Part shown: piece by piece, positions 41,886 to 50,598 of the stretch | How the letters are laid out: each line of letters begins with the position of its first letter | Position numbering within the stretch: position 1 is the stretch's first letter | From: Streptomyces sp. IMTB 2501 | GTDB lineage: Bacteria > Actinomycetota > Actinomycetes > Streptomycetales > Streptomycetaceae | Direction of reading: 5' to 3' | Assembly (NCBI RefSeq): GCF_001953885.1 | Contig: NZ_MQUS01000033.1 | Span: 29,369-93,368, forward strand | Length of the DNA: 64,000 bases | The notes under the pieces: generated by a model | The model's database searches: none | What the model saw: only the letters and a program-made list of their open reading frames with translations | What the model was told of the DNA's origin: nothing | Program-made: the position numbers and the translations under genes

Positions 41886-43610
41886 TCAGCTCTCCTCGCC
41901 GCCGAAGCGCTCCTTGTACGCCGCCAGGTCCTCGTCCGTCAGCTTGGCGAACAGCACCGGCGGGACCGTGAACGGGGTGCCGACGGGGACCGCGGTCAGG
42001 GCCTTCGCCTCGTCCGTGGTGACCCAGCAGGCGGTGTCGTCCGCCAGGGCGAACGCCTCGCGCATCGCCTTCGCCGTGGCCGGGATCAGCGGCTCGGAGA
42101 CCACCGCGTACAGGTGGATCAGGTTCATCGCCGTACGCAGCGTGAGGGCCGCGGCGTCCTGGTCGGTCTTGATCTGCAGCCAGGGGGCCTTCTCCTCCAG
42201 GTAGGAGTTGCCGGCCGACCACAGGGCGCGCAGGGCCGCGGCGGCCTTGCGGAACTGCAGCGCCTCCATCTGCTGCTCGTACTCGGCGAGCAGCCGGGCG
42301 ATCTCCTCGCCGAGGCGGGCCTCCGCCTCGCCCGGCTCGCCGCCGGCCGGGACCTCCTCGCCGAAGCGCTTCTTGCTGAAGGACAGCACGCGGTTGACGA
42401 AGTTGCCGAGCGTGTCGGCGAGGTCCTTGTTGACGGTGGCGGTGAAGTGCTCCCAGGTGAAGGACGAGTCGTCCGACTCGGGGGCGTTGGCGATGAGGAA
42501 GTAGCGCCAGTAGTCCGCCGGGAGGATGTCCAGGGCCTGGTCGGTGAAGACACCGCGCTTCTGCGAGGTGGAGAACTTCCCGCCGTAGTACGTCAGCCAG
42601 TTGAAGGCCTTGACGTAGTCGACCTTCTTCCAGGGCTCCCGGACGCCGAGTTCCGTGGCCGGGAACATCACCGTGTGGAAGGGGACGTTGTCCTTCGCCA
42701 TGAACTCCGTGTAGCGGACGGGGTTCTCGCCGGTGTCCGCCTCGTACCACCAGGACTTCCAGTCCCGGTTCTCCGGGTCCTGGTCGGACCACTCCTTCGT
42801 CGCGCCGATGTACTCGATCGGGGCGTCGAACCAGACGTAGAAGACCTTGCCCTCGGCGGCCAGCTCCGGCCAGGTGTCGGACGGGACCGGGACGCCCCAG
42901 TCCAGGTCACGGGTGATCGCGCGGTCGTGCAGGCCCTCGGTCAGCCACTTGTGGGCGATGGAGGAGGCCAGCTGCGGCCAGTCCTTGTCGTGCCGGGCGA
43001 CCCATTCGCGGACCTCGTTCTCCAGCTTGGACTGGAGGAGGAAGAGGTGCTTGGTCTCGCGGACCTCCAGGTCCGTGGAGCCCGAGATCGCCGAGCGCGG
43101 GTTGATCAGGTCCGTCGGGTCCAGGACACGGGTGCAGTTCTCGCACTGGTCGCCGCGGGCCTTGTCGTAACCGCAGTGCGGGCAGGTGCCCTCGACGTAG
43201 CGGTCGGGGAGGAAACGGCCGTCGGTGGGCGAGTAGACCTGGCGGATCGCCCGCTCCTCGATGAAGCCGTTCTCGTTCAGCTTGCGGGCGAAGTGCTGGG
43301 TGATCTCGCGGTTCTGCGCGGAGGAGCTGCGGCCGAAGTAGTCGAAGGCGAGCGCGAAGCCGTCGTAGACCGCCTTCTGGGCGTCGTGCGCCTGGGCGCA
43401 GAACGTGTCGACCGGGAGCCCCTGCTCCTTCGCGGCCAGCTCGGCGGGGGTGCCGTGCTCGTCCGTCGCGCAGATGTAGAGGACGTCGTGGCCGCGTTGG
43501 CGGAGGTACCGGGAGTACACGTCCGCCGGGAGCATGGACCCCACCATGTTGCCCAGGTGCTTGATCCCGTTGATGTACGGAAGGGCGCTGGTGATGAGGT
43601 GTCGAGCCAT
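41886..43610 (-). CDS. metG: Methionyl-tRNA synthetase
   Basis: 574 residues, class I synthetase. The HIGH-equivalent is HLGN in ALPYINGIKHLGNMVGSMLP, and the KMSKS-equivalent is FSTSQ in GGKFSTSQKRGVFT. The connective peptide holds a knuckle CPHCGYDKARGDQCENC (four Cys, one zinc). It lacks the C-terminal Trbp111-like dimerisation domain, as in other actinobacteria. It charges initiator and elongator tRNA-Met in the cytosol. Upstream, between 43611 and 43787, is an unusual 10-bp-phased repeat that may belong to its promoter region. Confidence 0.96.
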   Translation of the reverse strand: MARHLITSALPYINGIKHLGNMVGSMLPADVYSRYLRQRGHDVLYICATDEHGTPAELAAKEQGLPVDTFCAQAHDAQKAVYDGFALAFDYFGRSSSAQNREITQHFARKLNENGFIEERAIRQVYSPTDGRFLPDRYVEGTCPHCGYDKARGDQCENCTRVLDPTDLINPRSAISGSTDLEVRETKHLFLLQSKLENEVREWVARHDKDWPQLASSIAHKWLTEGLHDRAITRDLDWGVPVPSDTWPELAAEGKVFYVWFDAPIEYIGATKEWSDQDPENRDWKSWWYEADTGENPVRYTEFMAKDNVPFHTVMFPATELGVREPWKKVDYVKAFNWLTYYGGKFSTSQKRGVFTDQALDILPADYWRYFLIANAPESDDSSFTWEHFTATVNKDLADTLGNFVNRVLSFSKKRFGEEVPAGGEPGEAEARLGEEIARLLAEYEQQMEALQFRKAAAALRALWSAGNSYLEEKAPWLQIKTDQDAAALTLRTAMNLIHLYAVVSEPLIPATAKAMREAFALADDTACWVTTDEAKALTAVPVGTPFTVPPVLFAKLTDEDLAAYKERFGGEES

Positions 43611-43740
43611 CGTGGCTGCTCCCAGGTCGCTGCTTTTTCTGCGGTTTCGAACCTTGAAATCGTAGCCGACCGGGGTGGGCCGCCCGCTTCCCGTTTTGCT
43701 GGGTGGAACGGGGTGGGAAGGGGGCGGCCCGGTGGGGTGC

Positions 43741-43790
43741 TGGGTGGTTATAGACGGTTACGACCGGTAATGGCGGTTTATGGCCGGTTA
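43741..43790. repeat. Five-copy 10-bp phased repeat (minus strand TAACCG motif)
   Basis: In successive 10-base blocks the last six bases read TGGTTA, CGGTTA, CGGTAA, GGTTTA, CGGTTA. The motif therefore recurs once per helical turn. It lies upstream of metG and overlaps the stop codon of the VWA gene. Confidence 0.65.
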
Positions 43791-45539
43791 CGGCCGCCAA
43801 GCGGCCAGTACGCCTTCGTACAGCTCGGTGTCCGTCAGCTCGCGGGGGGTGGGGCCCGCGTGGAAGAAGGCCGTGTTGTCGGTCTTCAGTTTGCGGAGGT
43901 AGTCGAAGGCCTTGTTGTCGTGGTCTCCGAAGGCGACGAAGGAGAAGAAGACGGCGGGGTGCGTGGTCGCGGCCGCGGTGAGGGACTGGGTCGCGGGGGT
44001 CTTCGCGTCCGGGGCGCCGTCGGTCTGGAAGACGACCAGGGCGGGGGTGTCGGGGGTGCTGTTCTTGTCGTGGTGGGTGAGTACGGCGTCCACGGCGGCG
44101 TGGTAGCTGGTGCGGCCCATGCGGCCGAGGGCGGCGTGGACGTCGTCGATCTTCGTCTCGTGGTCCGGGGTGAGGGTGAGGTCGGTGGTGCCGTCGATCT
44201 CCGTGGAGAAGAAGACGACGTGGACTCCGGCCTCGGGGTCCAGGTGGGCGGCGAGGGCGAGGGTCTGGTCGGCGAGGGCCTGGGCGGAGCCGTCCTTGTA
44301 GTACGGGCGCATGCTCGCGGAGCGGTCCAGCACGAGGTAGAGCTTCGCTCGGGTGCCGGTGAGGTCGGCCTTCTTGAGGGCGGCTGTGGCGGCCTTGTAG
44401 GCGGTGGTGAGGGAGGGGGTGCGGGACTTGACCTTGGTGAGGGGGGTGGCGGGGGTTGTGGGGGCGGGCGCCGGGTTCGCCTCGGCGGGTGCCTCTGGTT
44501 CGGGTGCCGCTGGTTCGGGTGCCCGGTTCGCCTCGGCTTCGCCTTCGGCGTCCGTGTTCCCACCCGCACCACCCGTACTGCTTTCGTTGTCGGGTGCGGG
44601 TGGCCCCTGTGGGGCGTTCTCGCCGTCGGCGGCTTGCGGGGCGGTCGGCTCATCGGCCTCGGCCGCCACCACGTCCACGCCCACCTGAGCCCCAGCCTCC
44701 GGCTCGGCCTCAGCTTCCTCCGCGACCGGCGCCTCGGCCTCGGCCGTCTCCTCGACCGGTCCCTCGTCGCCGTCCTGCGCCTCGGACTCGTCCTTGGCGG
44801 ACTCCGCACCGTCGGCCTGCGCCGCGGGCTTCTCCTCGGCCGGTTCCTCGGCGTGGGCCTGGCCTGCGGTCTCCTCCTCGGCCAGGTCCTCATCGCTGGC
44901 CTGTGCTGCGGGCTCCTGCTTGGCTGTCTCCGCCTGCGTTTCAGTCGGCTTCTCGCCGTCAGCCTGGGCGGCGGGCTTCTCCTCGGCGGACTCCGCACTG
45001 TCAGCCTGGGCCGCGGGTTCCGCCTTGGCCGGGTCTTCGTCGTCGGCTCGTGCCGCGGGCTTCTCCTCGGCCGGTTCTTTGGTGTCGGCCTGCGTCTCGG
45101 GCTCGTCCTTGGCGGACTCCGCACCCTCGGGGTGGGCCGTGGGCTTCTCCTCGGATGGTTCCTCGGTGTCGGTCTGGGCTTCGGGGTTTTCCTTGGCCGG
45201 TTCCTCGGTGTCGGTCTGGGGGGCTGACTTCTGGGCGGTTGGGTTTTCGGCGTCGGCCTGTGGCTCGGGGTCCCCGGACGGAGTTGCGGGGGTCGCTGAC
45301 TCCGTTGCCGGAGGCAGTGGCTCTGTGGGGTTTGTGGGGCGGGGGACCTGGATGTTGTCGAAGGCCGCTGATACCAGTTCGTGTTCGTCGGGGGACGAGC
45401 GGCGGGGTTCGGGGACTGTGGTGGGCGTCGGCTGCGGGGTGGTCGGCTGCACCGGCAGGCGGTCCGCACCCTCTGCCTCGGCGGCGCGTGACTTGCGTGA
45501 GCGGCCGAATGCGTTCCGCAGGAGAGTGAGAATGCCCAT
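43788..45539 (-). CDS. VWA-domain protein with long acidic Glu/Ala repeat region
   Basis: 583 residues. A short basic start (MGILTLLRNAFGRSRKSRAA) is followed by an intrinsically disordered stretch (~80-370) of repeating AEEKPAAQADG / TDTEEPAKE / ESAKDEPE units, extremely rich in Glu, Ala, Asp and Pro. The C-terminal ~210 residues are a TerF-like von Willebrand A domain: AKLYLVLDRSASM gives the MIDAS DxSxS, then VHVVFFSTEIDGTTDL and ALVVFQTDGAPDA. TerF-like domains occur with tellurite-resistance/Ter signalling proteins, but no ter genes are nearby. There is no signal peptide, so it is cytosolic or membrane-associated. Confidence 0.82.
   Translation of the reverse strand: MGILTLLRNAFGRSRKSRAAEAEGADRLPVQPTTPQPTPTTVPEPRRSSPDEHELVSAAFDNIQVPRPTNPTEPLPPATESATPATPSGDPEPQADAENPTAQKSAPQTDTEEPAKENPEAQTDTEEPSEEKPTAHPEGAESAKDEPETQADTKEPAEEKPAARADDEDPAKAEPAAQADSAESAEEKPAAQADGEKPTETQAETAKQEPAAQASDEDLAEEETAGQAHAEEPAEEKPAAQADGAESAKDESEAQDGDEGPVEETAEAEAPVAEEAEAEPEAGAQVGVDVVAAEADEPTAPQAADGENAPQGPPAPDNESSTGGAGGNTDAEGEAEANRAPEPAAPEPEAPAEANPAPAPTTPATPLTKVKSRTPSLTTAYKAATAALKKADLTGTRAKLYLVLDRSASMRPYYKDGSAQALADQTLALAAHLDPEAGVHVVFFSTEIDGTTDLTLTPDHETKIDDVHAALGRMGRTSYHAAVDAVLTHHDKNSTPDTPALVVFQTDGAPDAKTPATQSLTAAATTHPAVFFSFVAFGDHDNKAFDYLRKLKTDNTAFFHAGPTPRELTDTELYEGVLAAWRP
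44700..45250 (-). repeat. Degenerate coding tandem repeats of the VWA protein
   Basis: About ten irregular copies of a ~20-codon Glu/Ala/Pro/Asp unit. They are in frame and visible as recurring CTCCTCGGC / GGCGGACTCCGC words on the plus strand. Confidence 0.7.
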
Positions 45540-45612
45540 ATGCGCAACCCTTCGGGTGAGTTGATGCCCGTCGATCCCTGGCCAGGACGGACACGTAAGG
45601 TTAGCGAAGGGG

Positions 45613-47556
45613 TCAGTGTGGGGAAGCGATCGACCGGGCCGCGGCGACCTCCTGGCGGAGCGGTTCCAGAACGCTGCCCGCGGGGCCGGTGAGGTCCGTG
45701 CGGACCGGGATCAGGGTTTCGGCGTCGCGTACGCCCTGCGACAGCTCCCTGAGCTGCAGCACCACCTGGGTGATCTCGGCCGGGGACGGGGGCGGCGCCC
45801 CGTATTTCACACGGACGCGGGCCGCCGTGGTCGCGTCGATGATGCGTTCCACCGCGACGACCAGCGGCCACCAGGCGGCCGCGCGGCGGCCGGTCGGCGG
45901 TGGTTCGGTCAGGGCCCGCTGGAACTCCGTACGGATGACCGAGAGGTCGCGGTAGAGGCGGCGGCGCATACGGGCCCGGGCCGACGGGGTGGTGGCCGGG
46001 TCGAACGCCGTCTCCACGTATGCCGCCGCGTTCGCCACCGCGTCGGCCAGGCCGGCGCCGACCCGGGTGCGCCAGCTCTCCGGCCACAGGAGGTACCCGG
46101 CCGTCAGCGCGATCGCGCAGCCCAGGAGCGAGTCCGTCAGACGGGGGAGCAGCAGTGCCGTGCCCTGGTGGTTCAGGATGTCCGACAGGAGGAGGATCAC
46201 CGGGGTGATCGCCGCCGTTTGGTAGCCGTAGCCCCTGGGAGTCAGCGCCGGGATCAGCGGGGCCAGGACCAGCATCGCCGGGACGTCCCACCAGCCCAGG
46301 GGGACCTCCGCCAGGACCACCGCCGCGATCACCAGGCCCACCACCGTGCCGGCGGCGCGCAGCAGGGCGCGGGAGAAGACCGAGCCGAAGTCGGGCTTCA
46401 GGACGAAGGTGATCGTCAGGGCCACCCAGTAGGAGCGCGGGACCGGGATCAGGGAGACCAGGGCCTGGGCGATGCCGATGCAGACCGCCAGGCGCAGGCC
46501 GTAGCGCCAGGAGTTGGCCGACAGCGTCACATTGCGGGCCGCTCTTGCCGTGCGGATGCCGAGCGCCGCGGGGCGGCCCAGGCGGTCGTCGATGCCTCGG
46601 GGGTCGACCTCGGGAGCCGTGACGACCTCGGCCGTGTGGCGCAGGGCGTGGTCCACCGCGCGTGCCGTCTCGGTCGTGGGGAGAGGGAGGTCCAGCGCTA
46701 TCGGGTCTGTGCAGCCCGCCTCGACCGCCTGGGCCAGGTGGTGCACCGCTTCCGGGATCTGCGGGGGCAGCGGGCGGCCCGCCAGGTGGGCCGCGGGGGC
46801 CACCTCCACCACCGGGGTGACGGCGTTCAACTGGGCCAGGAGACGGGTGAGTTCACGACTGCGGCCGTGGTGGCGGGCGCGCCGGGCCAGGATCAGGTCG
46901 TAGGACTGGTTGAGGGACTGGGTGACCGTGCGGCGGGCGTCCTCGTACTCCTCGGCGCGGTCCGTGCCGGAGACGGTGAGGAGCGCGGCGACCGTCCGGT
47001 AGGTGGCCGCCACCGCCGTGCGTTCGGGCACGCCCGAGCGCAGCGGCCAGGCCAGCAGGGCGAGGAGGAGGACCAGGAGGCCGCCTCCCGTCATCAGGGC
47101 GGGGGCCAGCCACCAGGGCCGGGGGAGCGGGAGGCCCGCGCCCACCACGCAGTTCAGGAGCAGGAGCAGGCCCGAGACCGACGCCACCGCGCCGATCGTC
47201 GAGATCATGCCCGACAGCTGCGCCACCCCGGTGACGGCGGCCACCGCGTACCAGCCGTGGCCGTACACCAGCGTGCCCAGTGTGACGCCGATCGCGCCGA
47301 AGAGCTGCGGTACGGCGATGTTGAGGATGCGCATGCGGTAGGCGTCGGCGGTGTCGCCGATGACGCCGGACAGGGCGCCCATGGAGGCGAGGGCGCCGTA
47401 CGCCGGATGGCCGGCGGCGAGGCCGATCGCCAGGGGGAGGGTCATCGCGATGGCGGCGCGGGCCACGGCCGCCTTGTTGACGGGGGCCTGCTCGGGGCGG
47501 AGGTTCCGGACCAGCCAGTCAGGAGGGGTCAGGCCGATGGGGAACTCTCGCGACAT
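45613..47556 (-). CDS. FUSC-family membrane transporter
   Basis: 647 residues from ATG 47556 (a GTG at 47577 is possible). There are two blocks of about five to six membrane helices (AAIAMTLPLAIGLAAGHPAY, LFGAIGVTLGTLVYGHGWYA, LLLLNCVVGAGLPLP; then RLAVCIGIAQALVSLIPVPR, YWVALTITFVLKPDFGSVFS, AGTVVGLVIAAVVLAEVPLG). They are separated by a long cytosolic domain. YWVALTITFVLKPDFGSVFSRA is the hallmark of the FUSC/YccS/aromatic acid exporter fold. It likely exports hydrophobic organic acids; the substrate is unknown. Confidence 0.88.
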   Translation of the reverse strand: MSREFPIGLTPPDWLVRNLRPEQAPVNKAAVARAAIAMTLPLAIGLAAGHPAYGALASMGALSGVIGDTADAYRMRILNIAVPQLFGAIGVTLGTLVYGHGWYAVAAVTGVAQLSGMISTIGAVASVSGLLLLLNCVVGAGLPLPRPWWLAPALMTGGGLLVLLLALLAWPLRSGVPERTAVAATYRTVAALLTVSGTDRAEEYEDARRTVTQSLNQSYDLILARRARHHGRSRELTRLLAQLNAVTPVVEVAPAAHLAGRPLPPQIPEAVHHLAQAVEAGCTDPIALDLPLPTTETARAVDHALRHTAEVVTAPEVDPRGIDDRLGRPAALGIRTARAARNVTLSANSWRYGLRLAVCIGIAQALVSLIPVPRSYWVALTITFVLKPDFGSVFSRALLRAAGTVVGLVIAAVVLAEVPLGWWDVPAMLVLAPLIPALTPRGYGYQTAAITPVILLLSDILNHQGTALLLPRLTDSLLGCAIALTAGYLLWPESWRTRVGAGLADAVANAAAYVETAFDPATTPSARARMRRRLYRDLSVIRTEFQRALTEPPPTGRRAAAWWPLVVAVERIIDATTAARVRVKYGAPPPSPAEITQVVLQLRELSQGVRDAETLIPVRTDLTGPAGSVLEPLRQEVAAARSIASPH

Positions 47557-47603
47557 GCGGTCATTATCGCCGTTCACCGTCGTTCACCCCGGTCCGCCCC
47601 GGC

Positions 47604-48560
47604 TCATCCGCGCTGGTGGAGGGTGACGTCCACGACCAGGGCGCGGTGGTCGCTGCCGGACACGCGCAGAAAGCGGGCGCCGGTCGCGGTGAAGTCCGCG
47701 GAGAGCAGGACGTGGTCGATCTGGGTGCCGATGACCGAGGCGGTGCGCGCGGGCCAGCTGGCGGCGCGGTCGTGTCCGGCGAGGCGGGCGGCGTCGGTCA
47801 GACCGGTGTCGAGGATGCGGCGGAAGGCCGCGTGGTCCTGGGTGGCGTTGAAGTCGCCGGCGAGGATGGTGGGGGTGCGCGGGCCGGCGGCCGCGAAGGC
47901 GCGGAGCCTGCCGAGCTCGCGCCGCCACAGGCCGACCTGGTCCGGCAGCGGGGGCATGGGGTGGGCGAGTTGGAGCCGTACGGCGTGCCCGCGTACGTCC
48001 GCCACGGCGCCGGGCATGCCCATGGTGCCGGCGACACCGGCCGTCGGCCTCAGGGGATGGCGGCTGAGGATGAGGGAGCCGTGGGAGCCGGCCGCGCGGA
48101 CTGCCTGCCGGTACGGGTAGGCGGTCGCGAAGTCGGTCTCCAGCGTCGCCTGGCAGGTGTACTCGCACTCCTCGACGAAGACGATGTCCGGCCTCAGGCC
48201 GCGGATCCGCGGGACCAGCGCGGGGGTGCCGTGCCCGAACTCCACGTTGGAGGTCAGTACGCGCAGCGTGGCGAGCGGCGGACCGTCCGGCTCGGCGGTC
48301 CTGCCGTACGGCTCCAGGTACCAGGCGAGCAGGCCGAGTACGGCGACCCCGCACACCAGGCCGGGCCACCAGCGGGCGAGCAGCGCGCACAGCAGGGCCA
48401 CGCCGGTCGGCACGAGCAGCCAGGGCAGGAAGGCGAGCAGCTGGGGTACGGGGGTGACGCCGTCGGTGTCGGCGGCCCGGCAGCCGGCCACCACTCCGAC
48501 TCCGGCCAGCAGCAGTCCGGCACTCCAGGCGCCGAGCCTGTGTCCGGGGCGTCGGGTCAC
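47604..48560 (-). CDS. Membrane-anchored endonuclease/exonuclease/phosphatase-family protein
   Basis: 318 residues. Two to three N-terminal membrane segments (LGAWSAGLLLAGVGVVAGCR, LLAFLPWLLVPTGVALLCAL, GLVCGVAVLGLLAWYL) place the catalytic domain outside. That domain shows the EEP landmarks: LRVLTSNVEFGHG (metal Asn), IVFVEECEY (metal Glu), ILAGDFNATQDH and VSGSDHRALVVDV (catalytic Asp-His). Relatives cleave DNA, phosphoinositides or sphingomyelin; the substrate is not predictable. It is close behind the FUSC gene but separately started. Confidence 0.85.
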   Translation of the reverse strand: MTRRPGHRLGAWSAGLLLAGVGVVAGCRAADTDGVTPVPQLLAFLPWLLVPTGVALLCALLARWWPGLVCGVAVLGLLAWYLEPYGRTAEPDGPPLATLRVLTSNVEFGHGTPALVPRIRGLRPDIVFVEECEYTCQATLETDFATAYPYRQAVRAAGSHGSLILSRHPLRPTAGVAGTMGMPGAVADVRGHAVRLQLAHPMPPLPDQVGLWRRELGRLRAFAAAGPRTPTILAGDFNATQDHAAFRRILDTGLTDAARLAGHDRAASWPARTASVIGTQIDHVLLSADFTATGARFLRVSGSDHRALVVDVTLHQRG

Positions 48561-48597
48561 GGGGCGAGCCTACGGCCGGGCGTCCGCCGGGCGCCAG

Positions 48598-48621
48598 GAC
48601 GTCGAGACGTCGGGACGTCAG
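48598..48621. repeat. Three 8-bp-spaced GACGTC copies
   Basis: GACGTCGA, GACGTCGG, GACGTCAG in tandem, upstream of the EEP-family gene. Confidence 0.6.
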
Positions 48622-48648
48622 GGGGAGGGGCGTCTCAATCCGGCGCGG

Positions 48649-48718
48649 ATGCCCACAGGTTGGGGACATCCACAGGTTGTGGAGATCCGCCCGTCGCCGC
48701 ATCCACAGGCTGGGGACG
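48649..48718. repeat. Three copies of a CCACAGG(T/C)TGGGGAC-type repeat resembling DnaA boxes
   Basis: Copies near 48651, 48668 and 48701. The core (A/G)(T/C)CCACAGG is one or two bases off the TTGTCCACA DnaA box, and the middle copy is itself palindromic (CCACAGGTTGTGG). All lie in the promoter region of the EEP-family gene. Confidence 0.55.
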
Positions 48719-48752
48719 GCGCGCGCCGGGACACCGGGGCGGCCGGGCGCGG

Positions 48753-49718
48753 TCAGACCCGGGCGCGGGTCGGCTCCTCGGCCGGGGCGGGAGGGGAAGC
48801 GGGAGCAGCGGTCGCTGTCGGAGCCGGGACGGTGGTGCGCCGGCGCCGTGCGGGACGTCCCGCACGCAGATACCGGGTCAGCCAGGTGGCGAGGGCCACC
48901 GTGAGGCCGAGGCCCAGCAGCAGCCAGCAGACCGTGCGCAGGGTGCCGGTGAGGGCGTCGTAGACCGCGCCGGCGGCCGGGTGGGGCACGTCGGCGGGCA
49001 GGTCGGCGAGGGTGAGGCTGCGGCCGACGGCGAGTGCCAGGGCGAGCAGCCCGCCGCCCAGGGCCGTGCCCAGCGCGGTCGCGACGACGGCGCTGCGGCG
49101 GCGGACGGCCAGGGCGATCCCGGTGGCGGCGCAGCCGACGGCCGCCAACGGCAGCCAGAAACCAGCGACTTCGAGCACGTGGTACCCCTTCCGGAGCGAG
49201 ACCAGTTCGCCCGCCGGGAGCACCGAGACCGCGGTGTGCTGCACCGGGATGCGCGCGGCCAGTGGCACATGGTCCCGGGCCAGCTGACGCTTGACCTGGT
49301 CGGTGACGGGGGCGAAATCGACGATGACGGGGTGCGCGGCCGTGGTGCCGTCGCCCTCGTCGCGCAGGGCGCGCAGGACCGCGTCATGGGTGACCTGGTT
49401 GCCGGTGTCCCAGGCCAGCCGGAAGGCCTCGGTCTGGGTGAACGAGCGGACCACGTCGCGCAGGAACGGCCGGACGGAGCCGGGTACCGGGCGGATGTCC
49501 AGATGCTGGTCGACCGCGCGCAGGATGCCGTCACCGACGGTGTCCGCCACGGCCTCGCGCACGCTCGGGTCGGCGGCGAGCGGTGCCATCGTGGTGACGT
49601 AGCGGCTCGTGTCGGCGAGGTCGTACGCCGCCCAGCACGCGAGCGCGCCGAAGGGCACGAGCAGGCAGGTCAGGGCGAGCAGCGCGGCCGACAAGGCGCT
49701 CCTGAGGCGTGGGGGCAC
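48753..49718 (-). CDS. Integral membrane protein of unknown function
   Basis: 321 residues from GTG 49718. The frame is open up to 49955, but that would start inside the terminator at 49909-49944 and adds only a Pro-rich tail, so 49718 is preferred. A first membrane helix (LSAALLALTCLLVPFGALAC) is followed by a ~150-residue outer domain (YVTTMAPLAADPSVREAVAD, HVPLAARIPVQHTAVSVLPA). Three more helices and a basic/Pro tail close the protein. The pattern of two or more helices flanking an ADPxVRxAVAD domain is common in actinobacterial hypothetical membrane proteins. No function is assigned. Confidence 0.72.
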   Translation of the reverse strand: MPPRLRSALSAALLALTCLLVPFGALACWAAYDLADTSRYVTTMAPLAADPSVREAVADTVGDGILRAVDQHLDIRPVPGSVRPFLRDVVRSFTQTEAFRLAWDTGNQVTHDAVLRALRDEGDGTTAAHPVIVDFAPVTDQVKRQLARDHVPLAARIPVQHTAVSVLPAGELVSLRKGYHVLEVAGFWLPLAAVGCAATGIALAVRRRSAVVATALGTALGGGLLALALAVGRSLTLADLPADVPHPAAGAVYDALTGTLRTVCWLLLGLGLTVALATWLTRYLRAGRPARRRRTTVPAPTATAAPASPPAPAEEPTRARV

Positions 49719-49908
49719 CCTTCCAGACAAGGACCCCGGCGGCGGGGGCGCCAGCGGGGGGCCTGCGATCGGGGGACGGGCCGGGCCGGACGGGTGGCAC
49801 GGGTCTCCGGTGGAGGGTTCGCCCGAACGGGTGTTTCCTGGTGCTGGGGAGAAGAAAGCGACGCACGTGGTGACGGGGTGGAGAGGGAAAGAGGGGGACA
49901 CAGGGGAG

Positions 49909-49944
49909 TGCGTGGGCCCCGGCCGAGCGGTCGGGGCCCACGCA
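49909..49944. terminator. Terminator after the small membrane-protein gene
   Basis: A perfect 13-bp stem TGCGTGGGCCCCG / CGGGGCCCACGCA with a 10-base loop, just past the stop at 49975 (minus strand). Confidence 0.88.
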
Positions 49945-49974
49945 CACGACGTCACGATCCGCGCGGCCGTGCGT

Positions 49975-50457
49975 TCAGCGGACCCGGCGCCCGAACGCGT
50001 CCTCGCGCGTGTAGTAGCGGTAGAAGAACACGGCGAAGGTGCACCCCGCGACGACCAGCGACATCAGCACGGACCGCCAGACCGAGTGGCCCGTCTGGAT
50101 GTACAGGAAGCCGAACGCGATACCGGCGAACGCCGTCCACAGCAGCGCGTGCAGCTCCCGCTGCATCCGCGGGGCCAGCGTCAGCAGGGCGATGGACACC
50201 ACCGCGAACACCAGCGCGCTGAGCCAGCCGAGCAGCAGGTTCCCGCCGGTGATGGCGCCGCCCTGGCGGCTGTCGGCCGCCACCCAGTAGCCGTAGACCA
50301 GTCCCAGTACGACCGGGCCGGCGATGTGGGCGATGCGATGGGTGCGCGCGTCGAAGACGTCGGGCGGGCGGGCGCGCCGCTCGGATTCCCGGGCCGCGAT
50401 CTCCGGCGTACCGCCGGGGCGGGACATTCCGCCGGGCGCGGGTGCCGCGTGAGCCAT
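49975..50457 (-). CDS. Small four-helix membrane protein of unknown function
   Basis: 160 residues from ATG 50457. A charged N-terminal ~40 residues are followed by four membrane segments (IAGPVVLGLVYGYWVAADSR, GWLSALVFAVVSIALLTLAP, LLWTAFAGIAFGFLYIQTGH, VLMSLVVAGCTFAVFFYRYY). The end is basic (TREDAFGRRVR). No family is recognised. It is divergent from the membrane-bound SpoIIE phosphatase 142 bases away and ends at a strong terminator, so it is a single-gene unit. Confidence 0.75.
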   Translation of the reverse strand: MAHAAPAPGGMSRPGGTPEIAARESERRARPPDVFDARTHRIAHIAGPVVLGLVYGYWVAADSRQGGAITGGNLLLGWLSALVFAVVSIALLTLAPRMQRELHALLWTAFAGIAFGFLYIQTGHSVWRSVLMSLVVAGCTFAVFFYRYYTREDAFGRRVR

Positions 50458-50598
50458 GAGAGCACTCCTCTCTCCTTGCCCCCGCCTCCAGCGCACACCT
50501 GGGGACACGGCCCGGCAAGTCGGCCAGGAGGGTGACGGGTGCCCGGATGCGGCGGGATCTCTCCCGTGCTTCGCTGGGCTCATGGAGCGCTGCCCGCC

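Noticed and set aside
41829..45227. A 1132-codon plus-strand open frame over metG and the VWA gene
   Set aside because: Antisense shadow of metG and the VWA repeat region; its Val/Gly/Leu-rich translation mirrors the codons opposite.
49719..49955. Upstream start (GTG 49955) for the membrane protein
   Set aside because: It would begin inside or before the neighbouring gene's terminator and adds only Pro-rich sequence without a ribosome-binding site.
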